Part shown: positions 1 through 8,778 of the stretch, piece by piece
How positions within the stretch are numbered: the stretch's first letter is position 1
How the letters are laid out: every line of letters begins with the position of its first letter
Translations under genes and position numbers: made by a program
NCBI GenBank assembly: GCA_905203995.1
Contig: CAJKXZ010000001.1
Location: 124,001-188,000, forward strand
Source of the DNA: an uncultured Methanomassiliicoccus sp.
GTDB lineage: Archaea; Thermoplasmatota; Thermoplasmata; Methanomassiliicoccales; Methanomassiliicoccaceae
DNA: 64,000 nt
Direction of reading: 5' to 3'
Notes under the pieces: generated by a model
The model's input: only the letters and a program-made list of their open reading frames with translations
What the model was told of the DNA's origin: nothing
The model's database searches: none

Positions 1-140
1 CCGGTAGTGACCACGTCCACTTCTTCCGCCGCTTTTTCAATGCCCTTACTTTCAGCAAGAACAATGGCTTCCTCAGCAGTCATGACTACTGCGTCGCCAC
101 TTTTGATTTTGGCATTAATCTCTTCGTATGTCCTTTTCAT
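1..140 (-). CDS. DUF39 homocysteine biosynthesis protein (partial, N-terminus only)
   Basis: Only the first 46 or so codons are in the window; the gene runs off the left edge. The N-terminus reads [15 protein letters not shown], then a TAEE motif, and ends with EEVDVVTTG, which matches the start of the DUF39/HcyBio family. In methanogens that family (with a partner ferredoxin) converts L-aspartate semialdehyde plus sulfur to homocysteine. It begins 9 bp after the asd stop on the same strand, so it is probably the next gene of the aro-asd operon and uses the product of asd. The short length visible limits certainty. Confidence 0.75.
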   Translation of the reverse strand, partial: MKRTYEEINAKIKSGDAVVMTAEEAIVLAESKGIEKAAEEVDVVTT

Positions 141-149
141 TTTACAGCC

Positions 150-1211
150 TCATATCAATTTTTTTGCTACTGCTAATTCAGCATTAAGCACTGATCCACC
201 CGCTCCCCCGCGCAGAGTGTTATGTGATAGTACGAACATCTTGAAATAATTGTCTTTTTCTCTGACACGGCCAACGGTGCAGGCCATACCTCTTGCTCTT
301 GACGGTTCACCGGCAAAAGCATCACAAGCTGGCTGCGGGCGGTCAGGCTCTTCCCGAACAATAATTGGTTTGACTGGTGCCGAAGGCAGTTCCAGTTTCT
401 GTGGTTCAGCCTGGAAAGAAGCCATTGCTGCTTTCATCTCGTCAACTTTGGTCTTCTGAGCTACTCTTAGTACTAAGGACTCTAGGTGACCATCGATTAC
501 CGGTACACGTACGCAGTTAGCCAGTACATTTATTTCGGCATTGGTGAACTGAGAATTCTCATATTTCCCGAGAATTTTAGACAATTCCATCTCCATTTTT
601 TCTTCTTCTCCTTTAATGTAAGGCACTACGTTGCAGAGAATGTCTAAAGAAGGAACACCTGGATAACCTGCGCCTGATACAGCTTGGTATGTTGAGATAC
701 TCACGAAATTCAAACCAAAGGCTTCATCGATCGCCTTCAAGGGCAAAGCAATGCCGGTAGTTGAACAGTTGGCATTGGTGACGATGTAACCGCCGTTAGC
801 ATAGGTCTCTTGGTTTTTAACAGCGTCAAGGTGCGCAGCGTTGCATTCCGGAATCAATAACGGCACATCAGCCCTCATCCGGTGATTGGCGGCATTAGAA
901 AAGACGGCGATTCCTTCGGTAGCAAGATCGCTTTCGATGGGACCGGCAATATCGGACGGCAGACCAGAAAAGGCGATCCTGTTCGTCTGTGCGATCTTTT
1001 TTATTTCAAGACGCTCAATTTTCATGGCTAGCGTCTCATCTTGGAACCGGTGGTCTCTGACTTTCAGAACATCCGTAAGTCTTTTGCCTTCTGAACGCTC
1101 TGAAGCATATAATCCTCCGATCTCAAACCAAGGGTGATCTTCCAGAAGTTGAATGAATCTTTGACCGATCATTCCTGTCGCGCCAAGGACTGCTACTTTT
1201 ATCTTTGACAT
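150..1211 (-). CDS. asd: Aspartate-semialdehyde dehydrogenase
   Basis: It makes L-aspartate semialdehyde from aspartyl phosphate with NADPH, in the cytoplasm. The 353-residue protein has an N-terminal Rossmann motif (GATGMIGQR, residues 10-18) and the catalytic cysteine in NANCSTT, typical of the archaeal/fungal Asd branch; length is normal. It lies 2 bp downstream of tyrA and 9 bp upstream of the DUF39 gene. In the archaeal aromatic pathway aspartate semialdehyde is a direct substrate of the first enzyme, encoded at the head of this same operon, so its presence here makes biochemical sense. Identification is firm. Confidence 0.95.
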   Translation of the reverse strand: MSKIKVAVLGATGMIGQRFIQLLEDHPWFEIGGLYASERSEGKRLTDVLKVRDHRFQDETLAMKIERLEIKKIAQTNRIAFSGLPSDIAGPIESDLATEGIAVFSNAANHRMRADVPLLIPECNAAHLDAVKNQETYANGGYIVTNANCSTTGIALPLKAIDEAFGLNFVSISTYQAVSGAGYPGVPSLDILCNVVPYIKGEEEKMEMELSKILGKYENSQFTNAEINVLANCVRVPVIDGHLESLVLRVAQKTKVDEMKAAMASFQAEPQKLELPSAPVKPIIVREEPDRPQPACDAFAGEPSRARGMACTVGRVREKDNYFKMFVLSHNTLRGGAGGSVLNAELAVAKKLI

Positions 1212-1213
1212 GC

Positions 1214-2281
1214 TTAATCGCCTCCAAAATATCCTTTACCTTCACTCATCATCTTGGTGAAAGCTTCCTTATCGCCTTTAGCGGCGGCCTCTTTGATACT
1301 AACGACCGAATCAATCAGAGTACTAAGAACTTCTTGTCCATAGGGGTTGAGATTTTGAATTTCGTAGTATAGTTGTGCATTATCTGAAACAACATTATGT
1401 GAAGTTTCCACCTGCTCTTTAAAGGTGGTCGAAGCAACCCGCGACAACTCGACATAGCTTTTATCGCTCCGATTCAAAGTCTCAAAAAAGGCGATATTGG
1501 TAGCATGACTTAATCCTAAAACATAAGCCATGAGGCGATCGTGTTCATCCAGATCCGTCTTGGTGATGTTGGCACCGTCAAAGAGCTCTTCTGCTTTTTC
1601 TACGGCATCATACGATCCACAGTTACAGATTACTAGATTTTCATCAATGATTGAGTTCGTTTCAGGACCAAACATTGGGTGTACTGAGCAGACTTCAAAT
1701 GTCTTTGCTCCTTTTTTAAGAACCTCTGAAGAGGGACTTTTGATGGATGAAATATCAAAGATCAAGCCGCTTGGAGAATAAGAGTAAATCTCTTCCAGCA
1801 TTGCATTGGTGGCTGAGATCGGCACCGAAACAACAATGACTTCGGCTTCCAACACACCTTGTTTAAGATCACTTTCGGAAGGATACTTGATGCTTTCTGT
1901 GGTATCATAAACCTTTATTTTATGACCGCGGGCTGCAAAGAATCTGCACAGCCACTGCCCCATCTTACCATTGCCGCCGACGATTAATATTCTTTTAGAT
2001 TTTGCCGGCCGAGGGATTAATCCTTGCTGTTCAATTGATTCGTGAATAAGCAGTCTGGCGATAGTCGAAGCTGAACTTTCGGACATGCCGAATTCTTTGG
2101 CTTTGGAAACATAGCGTGCGATAACTTTTTCTTCTACTTCCGGTGCACGCAGAGGCAGGGAATCAGAGGCTTTTCTTTTACCCATCTCCACTGCGGCAGC
2201 TGTTCTGTTAGCCATCATTCTCAAAATCTCATTATCGATTTTTTCTATGCGTTTCCTAATGTCCTCTATATCTTCACGCAA
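1214..2281 (-). CDS. tyrA: Chorismate mutase / prephenate dehydrogenase fusion
   Basis: A two-domain enzyme of tyrosine synthesis. Residues 1-90 are a helical chorismate mutase (AroQ type: IRKRIEKIDNEIL start, KRKASDSLPLRAPEVEE). Residues about 95-355 are a prephenate dehydrogenase with a Rossmann motif (ILIVGGNGKMGQW), a VSVPI strand, SVHPMFGP and the H of LGLSHATN. The same order is seen in the enterobacterial T-protein. It overlaps aroC by 8 bp and is followed 2 bp later by asd. No phenylalanine-branch gene (pheA) is seen in the window. Confidence 0.93.
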   Translation of the reverse strand: MREDIEDIRKRIEKIDNEILRMMANRTAAAVEMGKRKASDSLPLRAPEVEEKVIARYVSKAKEFGMSESSASTIARLLIHESIEQQGLIPRPAKSKRILIVGGNGKMGQWLCRFFAARGHKIKVYDTTESIKYPSESDLKQGVLEAEVIVVSVPISATNAMLEEIYSYSPSGLIFDISSIKSPSSEVLKKGAKTFEVCSVHPMFGPETNSIIDENLVICNCGSYDAVEKAEELFDGANITKTDLDEHDRLMAYVLGLSHATNIAFFETLNRSDKSYVELSRVASTTFKEQVETSHNVVSDNAQLYYEIQNLNPYGQEVLSTLIDSVVSIKEAAAKGDKEAFTKMMSEGKGYFGGD

Positions 2282-3353
2282 TAAAATCTCCCCTTAAACA
2301 TAAATCTGTTAAAACAATCGCCGTCGCTGCTTCCACGGGAATAACCGCTCGCGGTACTATGCAAGGGTCATGACGTCCTTCAATCAGCAGCATTTCTTCA
2401 GTCATTGTTCCTAGATTGACACTTTGTTGTTCTTTAAAGATTGAAGCGGTGGGTTTAAAGGCCACTTTAAAATCCAAAGGCATGCCCGTGGACAGGCCGC
2501 CTAAGACTCCGCCAGCATTGTTTGTTTCAGTCTTAACGTAATAATCATCGACAATCGTGTAAGGATCATTATGCTCCGAACCACGCATTGCCGCTGCGGC
2601 AAAACCCTTGCCAAATTCGATACCGCGGACGCCGGGGATGGCAAAGATCATTTTAGCAATCTCGCCTTCCAAAGTATCGAAGAATGGTTCACCTACTCCC
2701 ACTGGTAATCCTTCAGTAAGGCAACGGATAACACCACCGACGCTGTCACCATCTTCGCGGGCAGCTAAGATTTCATTCAGCATATCCAAAGCTAATGTGG
2801 GATCGGCAGCATGGACGGGATTCTCCCGGCTTTCTCTTTTGATTTCTTTAAAGGAATGTTCGGCTGAGTCCTGGATGCCGCCGATGCTCTGAGTATAAGC
2901 AACAATTTTAACGCCCAGTTCCAGTAAGATCTCTTTGGCGATCGCGCCGGCGGCAGTTAAGGGAGCCGTCATTCTCCCGGAAAATTGACCTCCGCCGCGC
3001 AGATCATGACAGACGCCGTATTTTTCTACGGCAGGGAAATCCGCATGTCCCGGTCGGGGAGTAACTTTGAATTTTTCATATTTTGAAGAATCAGTATTGG
3101 TATTGTTGATCTGAATAACAAGGGGTGTACCAGTGGTAGTTTCATCTTTCACTCCTGCCATGATATTCACGATATCTGGCTCTTTGCGCGGGGTCCCAAT
3201 CATCGCCACTGGTTTGCGGAGATCTACTTCTTTTTGAATGTAATCTAGATCAAGGCTGATGCCGGCGGGAATACCGTCAATTACACAGCCGATGCAATTA
3301 TCGTGACTTGCACCGAAGATAGTCACGCGGAATCTCGTGCCGATCGTATTCAC
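2274..3353 (-). CDS. aroC: Chorismate synthase
   Basis: It converts 5-enolpyruvylshikimate 3-phosphate to chorismate using reduced FMN. The 359-residue protein begins NTIGTRFRVTIFGASHDNC, and contains the characteristic RPGHAD, DLRGGGQFSGRMTAP and GVRGIEFGKGF segments and, near the end, SIFKEQQSVN. The start overlaps the aroA stop by 4 bp (ATGA) and the end overlaps tyrA by 8 bp, so translation is probably coupled. The family is unmistakable. Confidence 0.96.
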   Translation of the reverse strand: MNTIGTRFRVTIFGASHDNCIGCVIDGIPAGISLDLDYIQKEVDLRKPVAMIGTPRKEPDIVNIMAGVKDETTTGTPLVIQINNTNTDSSKYEKFKVTPRPGHADFPAVEKYGVCHDLRGGGQFSGRMTAPLTAAGAIAKEILLELGVKIVAYTQSIGGIQDSAEHSFKEIKRESRENPVHAADPTLALDMLNEILAAREDGDSVGGVIRCLTEGLPVGVGEPFFDTLEGEIAKMIFAIPGVRGIEFGKGFAAAAMRGSEHNDPYTIVDDYYVKTETNNAGGVLGGLSTGMPLDFKVAFKPTASIFKEQQSVNLGTMTEEMLLIEGRHDPCIVPRAVIPVEAATAIVLTDLCLRGDFIA

Positions 3354-4609
3354 TCGACTTCCTCCACGTCGGCCCCTATGTCTTTAAAGTCTTTAAGAAA
3401 CGCGGGGTAAGAAACATCATAGCAGTCACCGTCATTGATTATTGTTTTGCCTTCGGCAACCAATGCGGCTACCGCGGCAGCCATGAGAATACGGTGATCG
3501 CCGCTGGGATTAATGGTACAACCAGTAAGTTTACATTTGCCTTTTATGAGGCAACCATCATCCTTTTCTTCAATCTCGGCACCCATATTTTTAAGGAAAG
3601 TAACGACGGCAGCAATCCGGTCACTTTCTTTATGTTTCAAATGGGCGGCATTATAAAGAACAGTCTCTCCTTCGGCTTGTGTGGCGATTACGGCCAGGAT
3701 CGGAAAGAGATCTGGGCAGTCACCAATGTCTGCTTTAATGCCTTTTAACTCTGACTGCTGGACGATAACTTCATTGCCGTTGATGGTAACCTCCGCTCCG
3801 AACTCCTGTAAAAAGGAGATGATTGCGCGATCACCCTGCACATCTTGAGGATCCAATCCGGAAATGGTTACTTTTCCTGCCAGTGCGGCAGCACCAAGCG
3901 CAAACGCGGCAGAAGAATAATCGCCGGGCACGGTGTAATCGCGTGGTCGGTAAGATTGTCCGCCCATTACGCGGTAACCATCTTTCATTTCGTTGCATTT
4001 CACACCAAACTGGGCCATCATGGTCTGGGTAATTGCGATATATGGTTTGGAGATCAGCGGCGAGGTCAAGACAATATCAGTATCTCTTGGTTTCAGCGCT
4101 GAAGAAATTAACAGGGAAGAGATGAATTGTGAAGAAATGTCGCCTTTAATGTGTGCCCAGCGGCCATTATTGGGTCCGCGGATGATGAAGCCCTGCGGAG
4201 TCGCTGCACAATAGACACCCATTTCGGCAAAGGCACTGAATAATGGTTTCATCGGTCTGCCTTTTAGCGATTCATCGCCGGTAAAGGTAACATTCTTATC
4301 CAGCAGCGAGGCGACTCCGCAACATAAACGCAAGGTAGTTCCAGAGTTCATGCAGTCAATGGCAGTCATTGGTGCTTTTAAGCGCCCGCCACGAATCGTC
4401 AGTACTCCGTTCTCTTCCTTCACTGTAGCGCCAAACGCTTCCATGGCTTGCATGGTCGCTCGGGTATCACGGCTGAGCAAGGCACCGTTGATCTTAGAAG
4501 TACCTTTGGCTAGTGCGGCTAAGATTATTGCCCGGTGTGTACAGCTTTTTGAAGGTGGAGCGGTCAACGCTCCCGATACGCTGGATGGTTTAACTTGAAG
4601 TTTCATCAA
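3350..4609 (-). CDS. aroA: 3-phosphoshikimate 1-carboxyvinyltransferase (EPSP synthase)
   Basis: It adds the enolpyruvyl group of PEP to shikimate 3-phosphate. The 419-residue protein shows the N-terminal PPSKSCTHRA motif with the substrate-binding Lys-Ser, MNSGTTLR with the PEP-binding residues, and a KESDR motif (LKHKESDRIAA) late in the chain. Its 5' end overlaps the shikimate kinase gene by 20 bp and its 3' end overlaps aroC by 4 bp. The length is typical of the family. Confidence 0.96.
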   Translation of the reverse strand: MMKLQVKPSSVSGALTAPPSKSCTHRAIILAALAKGTSKINGALLSRDTRATMQAMEAFGATVKEENGVLTIRGGRLKAPMTAIDCMNSGTTLRLCCGVASLLDKNVTFTGDESLKGRPMKPLFSAFAEMGVYCAATPQGFIIRGPNNGRWAHIKGDISSQFISSLLISSALKPRDTDIVLTSPLISKPYIAITQTMMAQFGVKCNEMKDGYRVMGGQSYRPRDYTVPGDYSSAAFALGAAALAGKVTISGLDPQDVQGDRAIISFLQEFGAEVTINGNEVIVQQSELKGIKADIGDCPDLFPILAVIATQAEGETVLYNAAHLKHKESDRIAAVVTFLKNMGAEIEEKDDGCLIKGKCKLTGCTINPSGDHRILMAAAVAALVAEGKTIINDGDCYDVSYPAFLKDFKDIGADVEEVE

Positions 4610-5444
4610 AATCCCCGTTATTGATATATGTTACAATTAATTCGTTATTATCCATCTGTTGCAGAAAGTCATCGACTTTACTACTTTCAACAACCATGAT
4701 TGTTGCTGGTCCCGATCCGGTCAGCCCAGCCGCCAGAGCACCGTTGCATAAACCTTTTATGGAAACTTCCTGGTCCAAGTTAAAGGCGGCTGAATAGCAC
4801 ATGCCGTTAAGGGTCAAAGCTTCCCAGTATTGTTCTTTTTTTGCCTTTTCAAAAGCAATCTGGGCAATCGGTGCTACGGCTTTGATGCGGTTACGGTCCA
4901 AGGAGGGTTTTCGTATCTGATATTGAGGAATATCAATAACGACGGCCACATCTTCTTCAATTTTTGTTCTTTTTAAAAGTGTATTTGATTTGTTCTCTGT
5001 TAGAACCAAACCGCCAAGCATCGAAGCACAGGCGTCATCAAATGCTCCCGTCAAAGAGACGCCGCAGTCAATCGAGGCGACTGTGCCGATACTTATCAAA
5101 TCCAGTATGTCACATTCGACAGAAAACGCATCTTGCATCGCCTTCAACACGGCATTGCAGGCCGCACTACTGCTTTTAAGCCCCCGCGATACTGGTATCT
5201 CTGAGGTCATTTTGACTTTAACCTGATATTCCTCATCCTTTGCAAATTTATTCAGAAAACGTTCTATGCAGGTAATCACTAATTGCGGAGACTCATCCAC
5301 ATCAGTTTCCACGGTGATGCCAGTTCCTGAACTGATGGACACTTCAGCGCTCGTCTTTAACTTGGTTCCAAATGCCGCTCCGCACCCGGTAGCCATCGCA
5401 TTAACTACCGTTGCCGCGCTGTGTGCTGTACCAGATCCCCTCAT
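4590..5444 (-). CDS. aroK: Archaeal shikimate kinase (GHMP family)
   Basis: It phosphorylates shikimate. This is the archaeal GHMP-fold enzyme, not the bacterial P-loop AroK. Evidence: a 284-residue protein with an N-terminal GSGTAHSAATVVNAMATG segment, the GHMP ATP-binding loop SRGLKSSSAACNAV near residue 90, and a late GLTGSGPATI. The start is joined to the aroDE stop by ATGA. The operon contains every other shikimate step, which supports shikimate rather than homoserine or mevalonate as substrate. Confidence 0.93.
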   Translation of the reverse strand: MRGSGTAHSAATVVNAMATGCGAAFGTKLKTSAEVSISSGTGITVETDVDESPQLVITCIERFLNKFAKDEEYQVKVKMTSEIPVSRGLKSSSAACNAVLKAMQDAFSVECDILDLISIGTVASIDCGVSLTGAFDDACASMLGGLVLTENKSNTLLKRTKIEEDVAVVIDIPQYQIRKPSLDRNRIKAVAPIAQIAFEKAKKEQYWEALTLNGMCYSAAFNLDQEVSIKGLCNGALAAGLTGSGPATIMVVESSKVDDFLQQMDNNELIVTYINNGDFDETSS

Positions 5445-6868
5445 CTTTTTTCACCGTATGCTTCTGACATAATGGAATAGTCAGGTTTCTGCCCACTCCA
5501 AACTTCAAATGCATCGATGGCTTGATAAATTAACATTTCCCTGCCGGAGATGGTTGTTGCACGATTCCTTTTAGCTTTTTCAAGGAAAGTTGTAATCTCC
5601 GGTACTGGAACGGCATCCATTACAATCTGCTGCTCATGAAAAATATTGTCGGTAATGGTTGGATCGTCAGCATATCCTTCCATGCCCATTGGTGTACAAT
5701 TAATGATTATGTCAAAATCCTCAGTGATGGCATTAACTGCCGTGCCGCCAAATTCTGCTGCTAGTTTTTCAGCTTTCTGCGGGGTGCGGTTGATGATATA
5801 AATTTGTGCCTGATCCTGGGCAAGGAATGTTGCACAAGCTCTCGCCGCTCCCCCCGCTCCGATAATCAGTGCTTTTTTACCCCTAACTTCTGCACCAATT
5901 GCGCGGAATGATTCCCGGAAGCCAGCAATATCGGTGTTGGTGCCTTTTAATCGTTTGTCATCGTTAATCAAACAATTAACTGCCCCGGCCAGTTTTGCTT
6001 TTTCATCAAGCTCATCAAGGTAGTTTATCACTGCTTGTTTGTGAGGGATGGTTATGTTTAAACCTCTGATCCCCAGAATCTTAACGATTTCAATAATTTT
6101 ACTGAGCTCTTCTTCTTCACATTTGAAGCGGAGGTATCTTCCGCCGATATCTAACGATTTAAAGGCAGCGTTATGCATAGCGGGCGATCTTGAATGACTG
6201 ACTGGATTGCCGATAATTCCGGCTAAGAAATAATCTTTCTCAATATTTTTTAATGAACAAACATCGATCTGTCCGGGGGCAGTTTCTTTACCTTTTTGTG
6301 GAGCAGCATAGGTTATTTCGGAACCCAGCTTATCGCAGCAAATGCGTGTCAACTCTCCTAACTCACCCATGCCGATTAAAATGTAACGTCCAGTGACTAC
6401 TTCTGCTGCTTTTATCAGTTCGTAAAGATCACTGACTGAATGAATGTAAAATGCGGCTTTAGCAATATCTGCTATTTTTTGTAAATTATTGATTATTTCA
6501 ACAATTTTTGCAGTTGTTGGTGTTTTTGAAAAATCATGATAGGAAACAATCTTCTCGCATTGATCGAAACCCAATTTAGCCAGCGGTGAATCATATTCCA
6601 GATCAAGATATTCAAAAGATGCTGAACACTTGGTAAAGAACTGCTGCCGTTCTTCTTCCGTGAGTTTGCAATTCCCGCCTTGGGCGGGGGTTCTGAGCGT
6701 GGCTATCTTCGGCAAAGGTATTTTTTGAAAGACGCTCAGATCCTCCGGCAGCTCTGATAGTGCATCAAACCTGATCTCTACCAGATCTGCACCCATGGCT
6801 GCGGAGTTTATGCCTGAAGTCACGGCTTCGACAACGGAAGTTTCCGAGATCGCTGCACAGATTTTCAT
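5441..6868 (-). CDS. aroDE: 3-dehydroquinate dehydratase (type I) / shikimate dehydrogenase fusion
   Basis: A bifunctional 475-residue enzyme for two successive steps. Residues 1-205 are a class I dehydroquinase: the EIRFD strand, the catalytic His in VSYHDFSKTP and the Schiff-base Lys in ADIAKAA. Residues about 215-475 are shikimate dehydrogenase: NPVSHSRSPAMHN for shikimate, NITIPHK with the catalytic Lys, GTNTDIAGF, and the NADP motif GAGGAARA with an INRT turn. Fusion of these two domains is also known in plants and some bacteria. Its start shares one base with the preceding stop (TAATG). Confidence 0.94.
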   Translation of the reverse strand: MKICAAISETSVVEAVTSGINSAAMGADLVEIRFDALSELPEDLSVFQKIPLPKIATLRTPAQGGNCKLTEEERQQFFTKCSASFEYLDLEYDSPLAKLGFDQCEKIVSYHDFSKTPTTAKIVEIINNLQKIADIAKAAFYIHSVSDLYELIKAAEVVTGRYILIGMGELGELTRICCDKLGSEITYAAPQKGKETAPGQIDVCSLKNIEKDYFLAGIIGNPVSHSRSPAMHNAAFKSLDIGGRYLRFKCEEEELSKIIEIVKILGIRGLNITIPHKQAVINYLDELDEKAKLAGAVNCLINDDKRLKGTNTDIAGFRESFRAIGAEVRGKKALIIGAGGAARACATFLAQDQAQIYIINRTPQKAEKLAAEFGGTAVNAITEDFDIIINCTPMGMEGYADDPTITDNIFHEQQIVMDAVPVPEITTFLEKAKRNRATTISGREMLIYQAIDAFEVWSGQKPDYSIMSEAYGEKR

Positions 6869-7893
6869 TAGATCTCCATGATTGTTTCATCGATGGCACG
6901 CCCAAAGTGGCGCCCGCCCTTTTCAAGTCTAGCCAATACACAGTCACCCACTTTCAAGTCTGAAACGGACACTGTTCCTTCCTTTGTACACATGCGGATT
7001 GTTTCTGCATTTTGGAGGATTACGCTATGTTTGCGATCATTGGCTGTACCTTCAACCAGCAACAGAGGACGTTTTTCAACTTTAGCTCTGCCTACGTTAA
7101 CTTTTCTGGAAGTTCCGTCTCGTTTCACTGCCAGCAGTTCATCGCCTGCCGTCACTTCTGATAAATATTTTGTCGCTCCTGAGGAAGTGAGGATATAGGC
7201 ATGGACAGCACCGGCGTTGACGCGGAATGGCCTTGCTGCAACATACTCACTTTCCATACTTTCGGAAGCGATCAAGAACAAACATGAAGATTGCGATCCA
7301 ACCAACATTCCTTCACCGACTTCCAATAGTGAACAAGTGTCAACACAAACCCTATCGCCCACGCTGAGTGTTTCTATTTTTGTTATTTTTATTTCAGTAA
7401 GTTCTACCTTTTCATTATTGTCGATGAGACCTGCAAAGCCACTTAGCTCCTGAGCATCATTGATCGTAATCACTATCCCATCAGCGCCTACTTCCATCGT
7501 TTCCAGAAATAATTTAGCATCGTCTGGTTTGGATGAAGACATTAGTAGATTGGAATCTGTTTTCTGGAAATACGTTATGAGATTTTCCAGAGGAATCACT
7601 TTCCAATTTTCGGTAGAGATTACTACGTTGGCAACTTTGCCGGCCAAGGCAGCTGCTGCATCTTGGTCTGCAACTGACTGGATCACGATATCTTCACCGA
7701 TCTTTTCATCATTGAGCCGATAACCATCTTGGTGAATGATTGCTTCAAAGCGGCCTAATTGCCGCAGTGAAGAATCTTCTTCGCGTATCACTATTTTGGT
7801 AAAGCCCGTTTCAAGAGCGGTTGATACTATCGCCTTTCTGTCTTCATAATCTTCAGGGATGTCTGCCCTGACCCAAACGATTTTGGCACTCAT
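6868..7893 (-). CDS. aroB': 3-dehydroquinate synthase II (archaeal type)
   Basis: It oxidatively deaminates and cyclises 2-amino-3,7-dideoxy-D-threo-hept-6-ulosonate to 3-dehydroquinate with NAD, replacing bacterial AroB. The 341-residue protein starts KIVWVRADIP, has VGADGIVI in the middle and the conserved C-terminal half VGSQSSCLFLIASES, then RPFRVNAGAVHAY, typical of the DHQS-II family. It follows the first pathway gene by 6 bp and overlaps aroDE by one base. Confidence 0.94.
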   Translation of the reverse strand: MSAKIVWVRADIPEDYEDRKAIVSTALETGFTKIVIREEDSSLRQLGRFEAIIHQDGYRLNDEKIGEDIVIQSVADQDAAAALAGKVANVVISTENWKVIPLENLITYFQKTDSNLLMSSSKPDDAKLFLETMEVGADGIVITINDAQELSGFAGLIDNNEKVELTEIKITKIETLSVGDRVCVDTCSLLEVGEGMLVGSQSSCLFLIASESMESEYVAARPFRVNAGAVHAYILTSSGATKYLSEVTAGDELLAVKRDGTSRKVNVGRAKVEKRPLLLVEGTANDRKHSVILQNAETIRMCTKEGTVSVSDLKVGDCVLARLEKGGRHFGRAIDETIMEI

Positions 7894-7899
7894 ATCTGC

Positions 7900-8691
7900 T
7901 CACTTCAAGAGTTTCATCGCTTCATCTACATCCAGATCTTTGAATACAATTCCGGAAATAGCTTTCGTTATGCCGACAACATTACTGTGCTGGAATATAT
8001 TTCTCCCGATACTAGTACCGCTGCCGCCAGCTTCTATTGAATCATGTACCATCTGCAGGACTTCACGATCTGATGACATCTGGGGACCGCCGGCTACTAA
8101 GACTGGTATCGAAACACCACGGGTAACTTCTTTGAAAGTATCAATGTCACCAGTGTAGGATGTTTTTACAATGTCTGCGCCTAATTCTTGTGCGATACGG
8201 GCACAACGTTTAATCATATCCACGTCGAAACTGTCCTTTATCTTCTGACCGCGTGGGTAGACCATGGCTAAAAGCGGCATGCCCCATTCCCGGCACTCTC
8301 GGGAAACGTATCCAAAGTCGCGTAGCATATCAGCTTCAGTGTCAGCACCAATATTGACATGGATGGAAACGGCATCGGCACCCATTTTTAGTGCTTCAGT
8401 AACTTCACACACCAGCACTCGGGAATTGGGGTCCAGAGATAACGAAGAGGAAGCCGACATGTGGACAATTAAGCCGACGTCTCTACCTACTGCACGATGT
8501 CCATGAGGTATAGCACCTTTATGTTCCAAAACAGCGGTAGCACCACCTTCAGCTACCTTGCCAACAGTCTCTTTCAGGTCAACAATGCCAGGGATAGGTC
8601 CCATTGAAACACCATGATCTAATGGTACCACAACGGCTTTTTTCGTATTCCTATCCAAGATACGTTCGATTCTAATCTCTTTACCAGACAT
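7900..8691 (-). CDS. aroA': 2-amino-3,7-dideoxy-D-threo-hept-6-ulosonate synthase
   Basis: First committed step of the archaeal aromatic pathway: transaldol-type condensation of a 6-deoxy-5-ketofructose 1-phosphate fragment with L-aspartate semialdehyde. The 263-residue protein is of the DhnA/class I aldolase family, with VVVPLDHGVSMGP near the N-terminus, the Schiff-base Lys in GADIVKTSYTGD and phosphate-binding GGSGTSIGRN at the C-terminus. It is the promoter-proximal gene of the operon. A second paralogue that would make the ketofructose precursor is not in the window. Confidence 0.92.
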   Translation of the reverse strand: MSGKEIRIERILDRNTKKAVVVPLDHGVSMGPIPGIVDLKETVGKVAEGGATAVLEHKGAIPHGHRAVGRDVGLIVHMSASSSLSLDPNSRVLVCEVTEALKMGADAVSIHVNIGADTEADMLRDFGYVSRECREWGMPLLAMVYPRGQKIKDSFDVDMIKRCARIAQELGADIVKTSYTGDIDTFKEVTRGVSIPVLVAGGPQMSSDREVLQMVHDSIEAGGSGTSIGRNIFQHSNVVGITKAISGIVFKDLDVDEAMKLLK

Positions 8692-8699
8692 AGATCTCT

Positions 8700-8736
8700 A
8701 CGTGCTAGACAAACTCTAGCACGTATATAATCTTTT
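8700..8736 (-). promoter_or_regulatory. aro operon promoter with inverted-repeat operator
   Basis: Reading the minus strand, a purine-rich BRE-like AAAAGA precedes a TTATATA box at 8724-8730. Directly downstream is a perfect 9-bp inverted repeat with a 7-bp spacer (arms 8700-8708 and 8716-8724, ACGTGCTAG/CTAGCACGT). The start codon follows 8 bp later. With archaeal TATA-to-start spacing of about 25 bp, the repeat lies between the box and the transcription start, where a bound repressor would block initiation. The regulator is unknown. Confidence 0.65.
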
Positions 8737-8778
8737 ACCATTACCTCTTTGGAATTGCAACGATCCTTCCCTAAAAAT

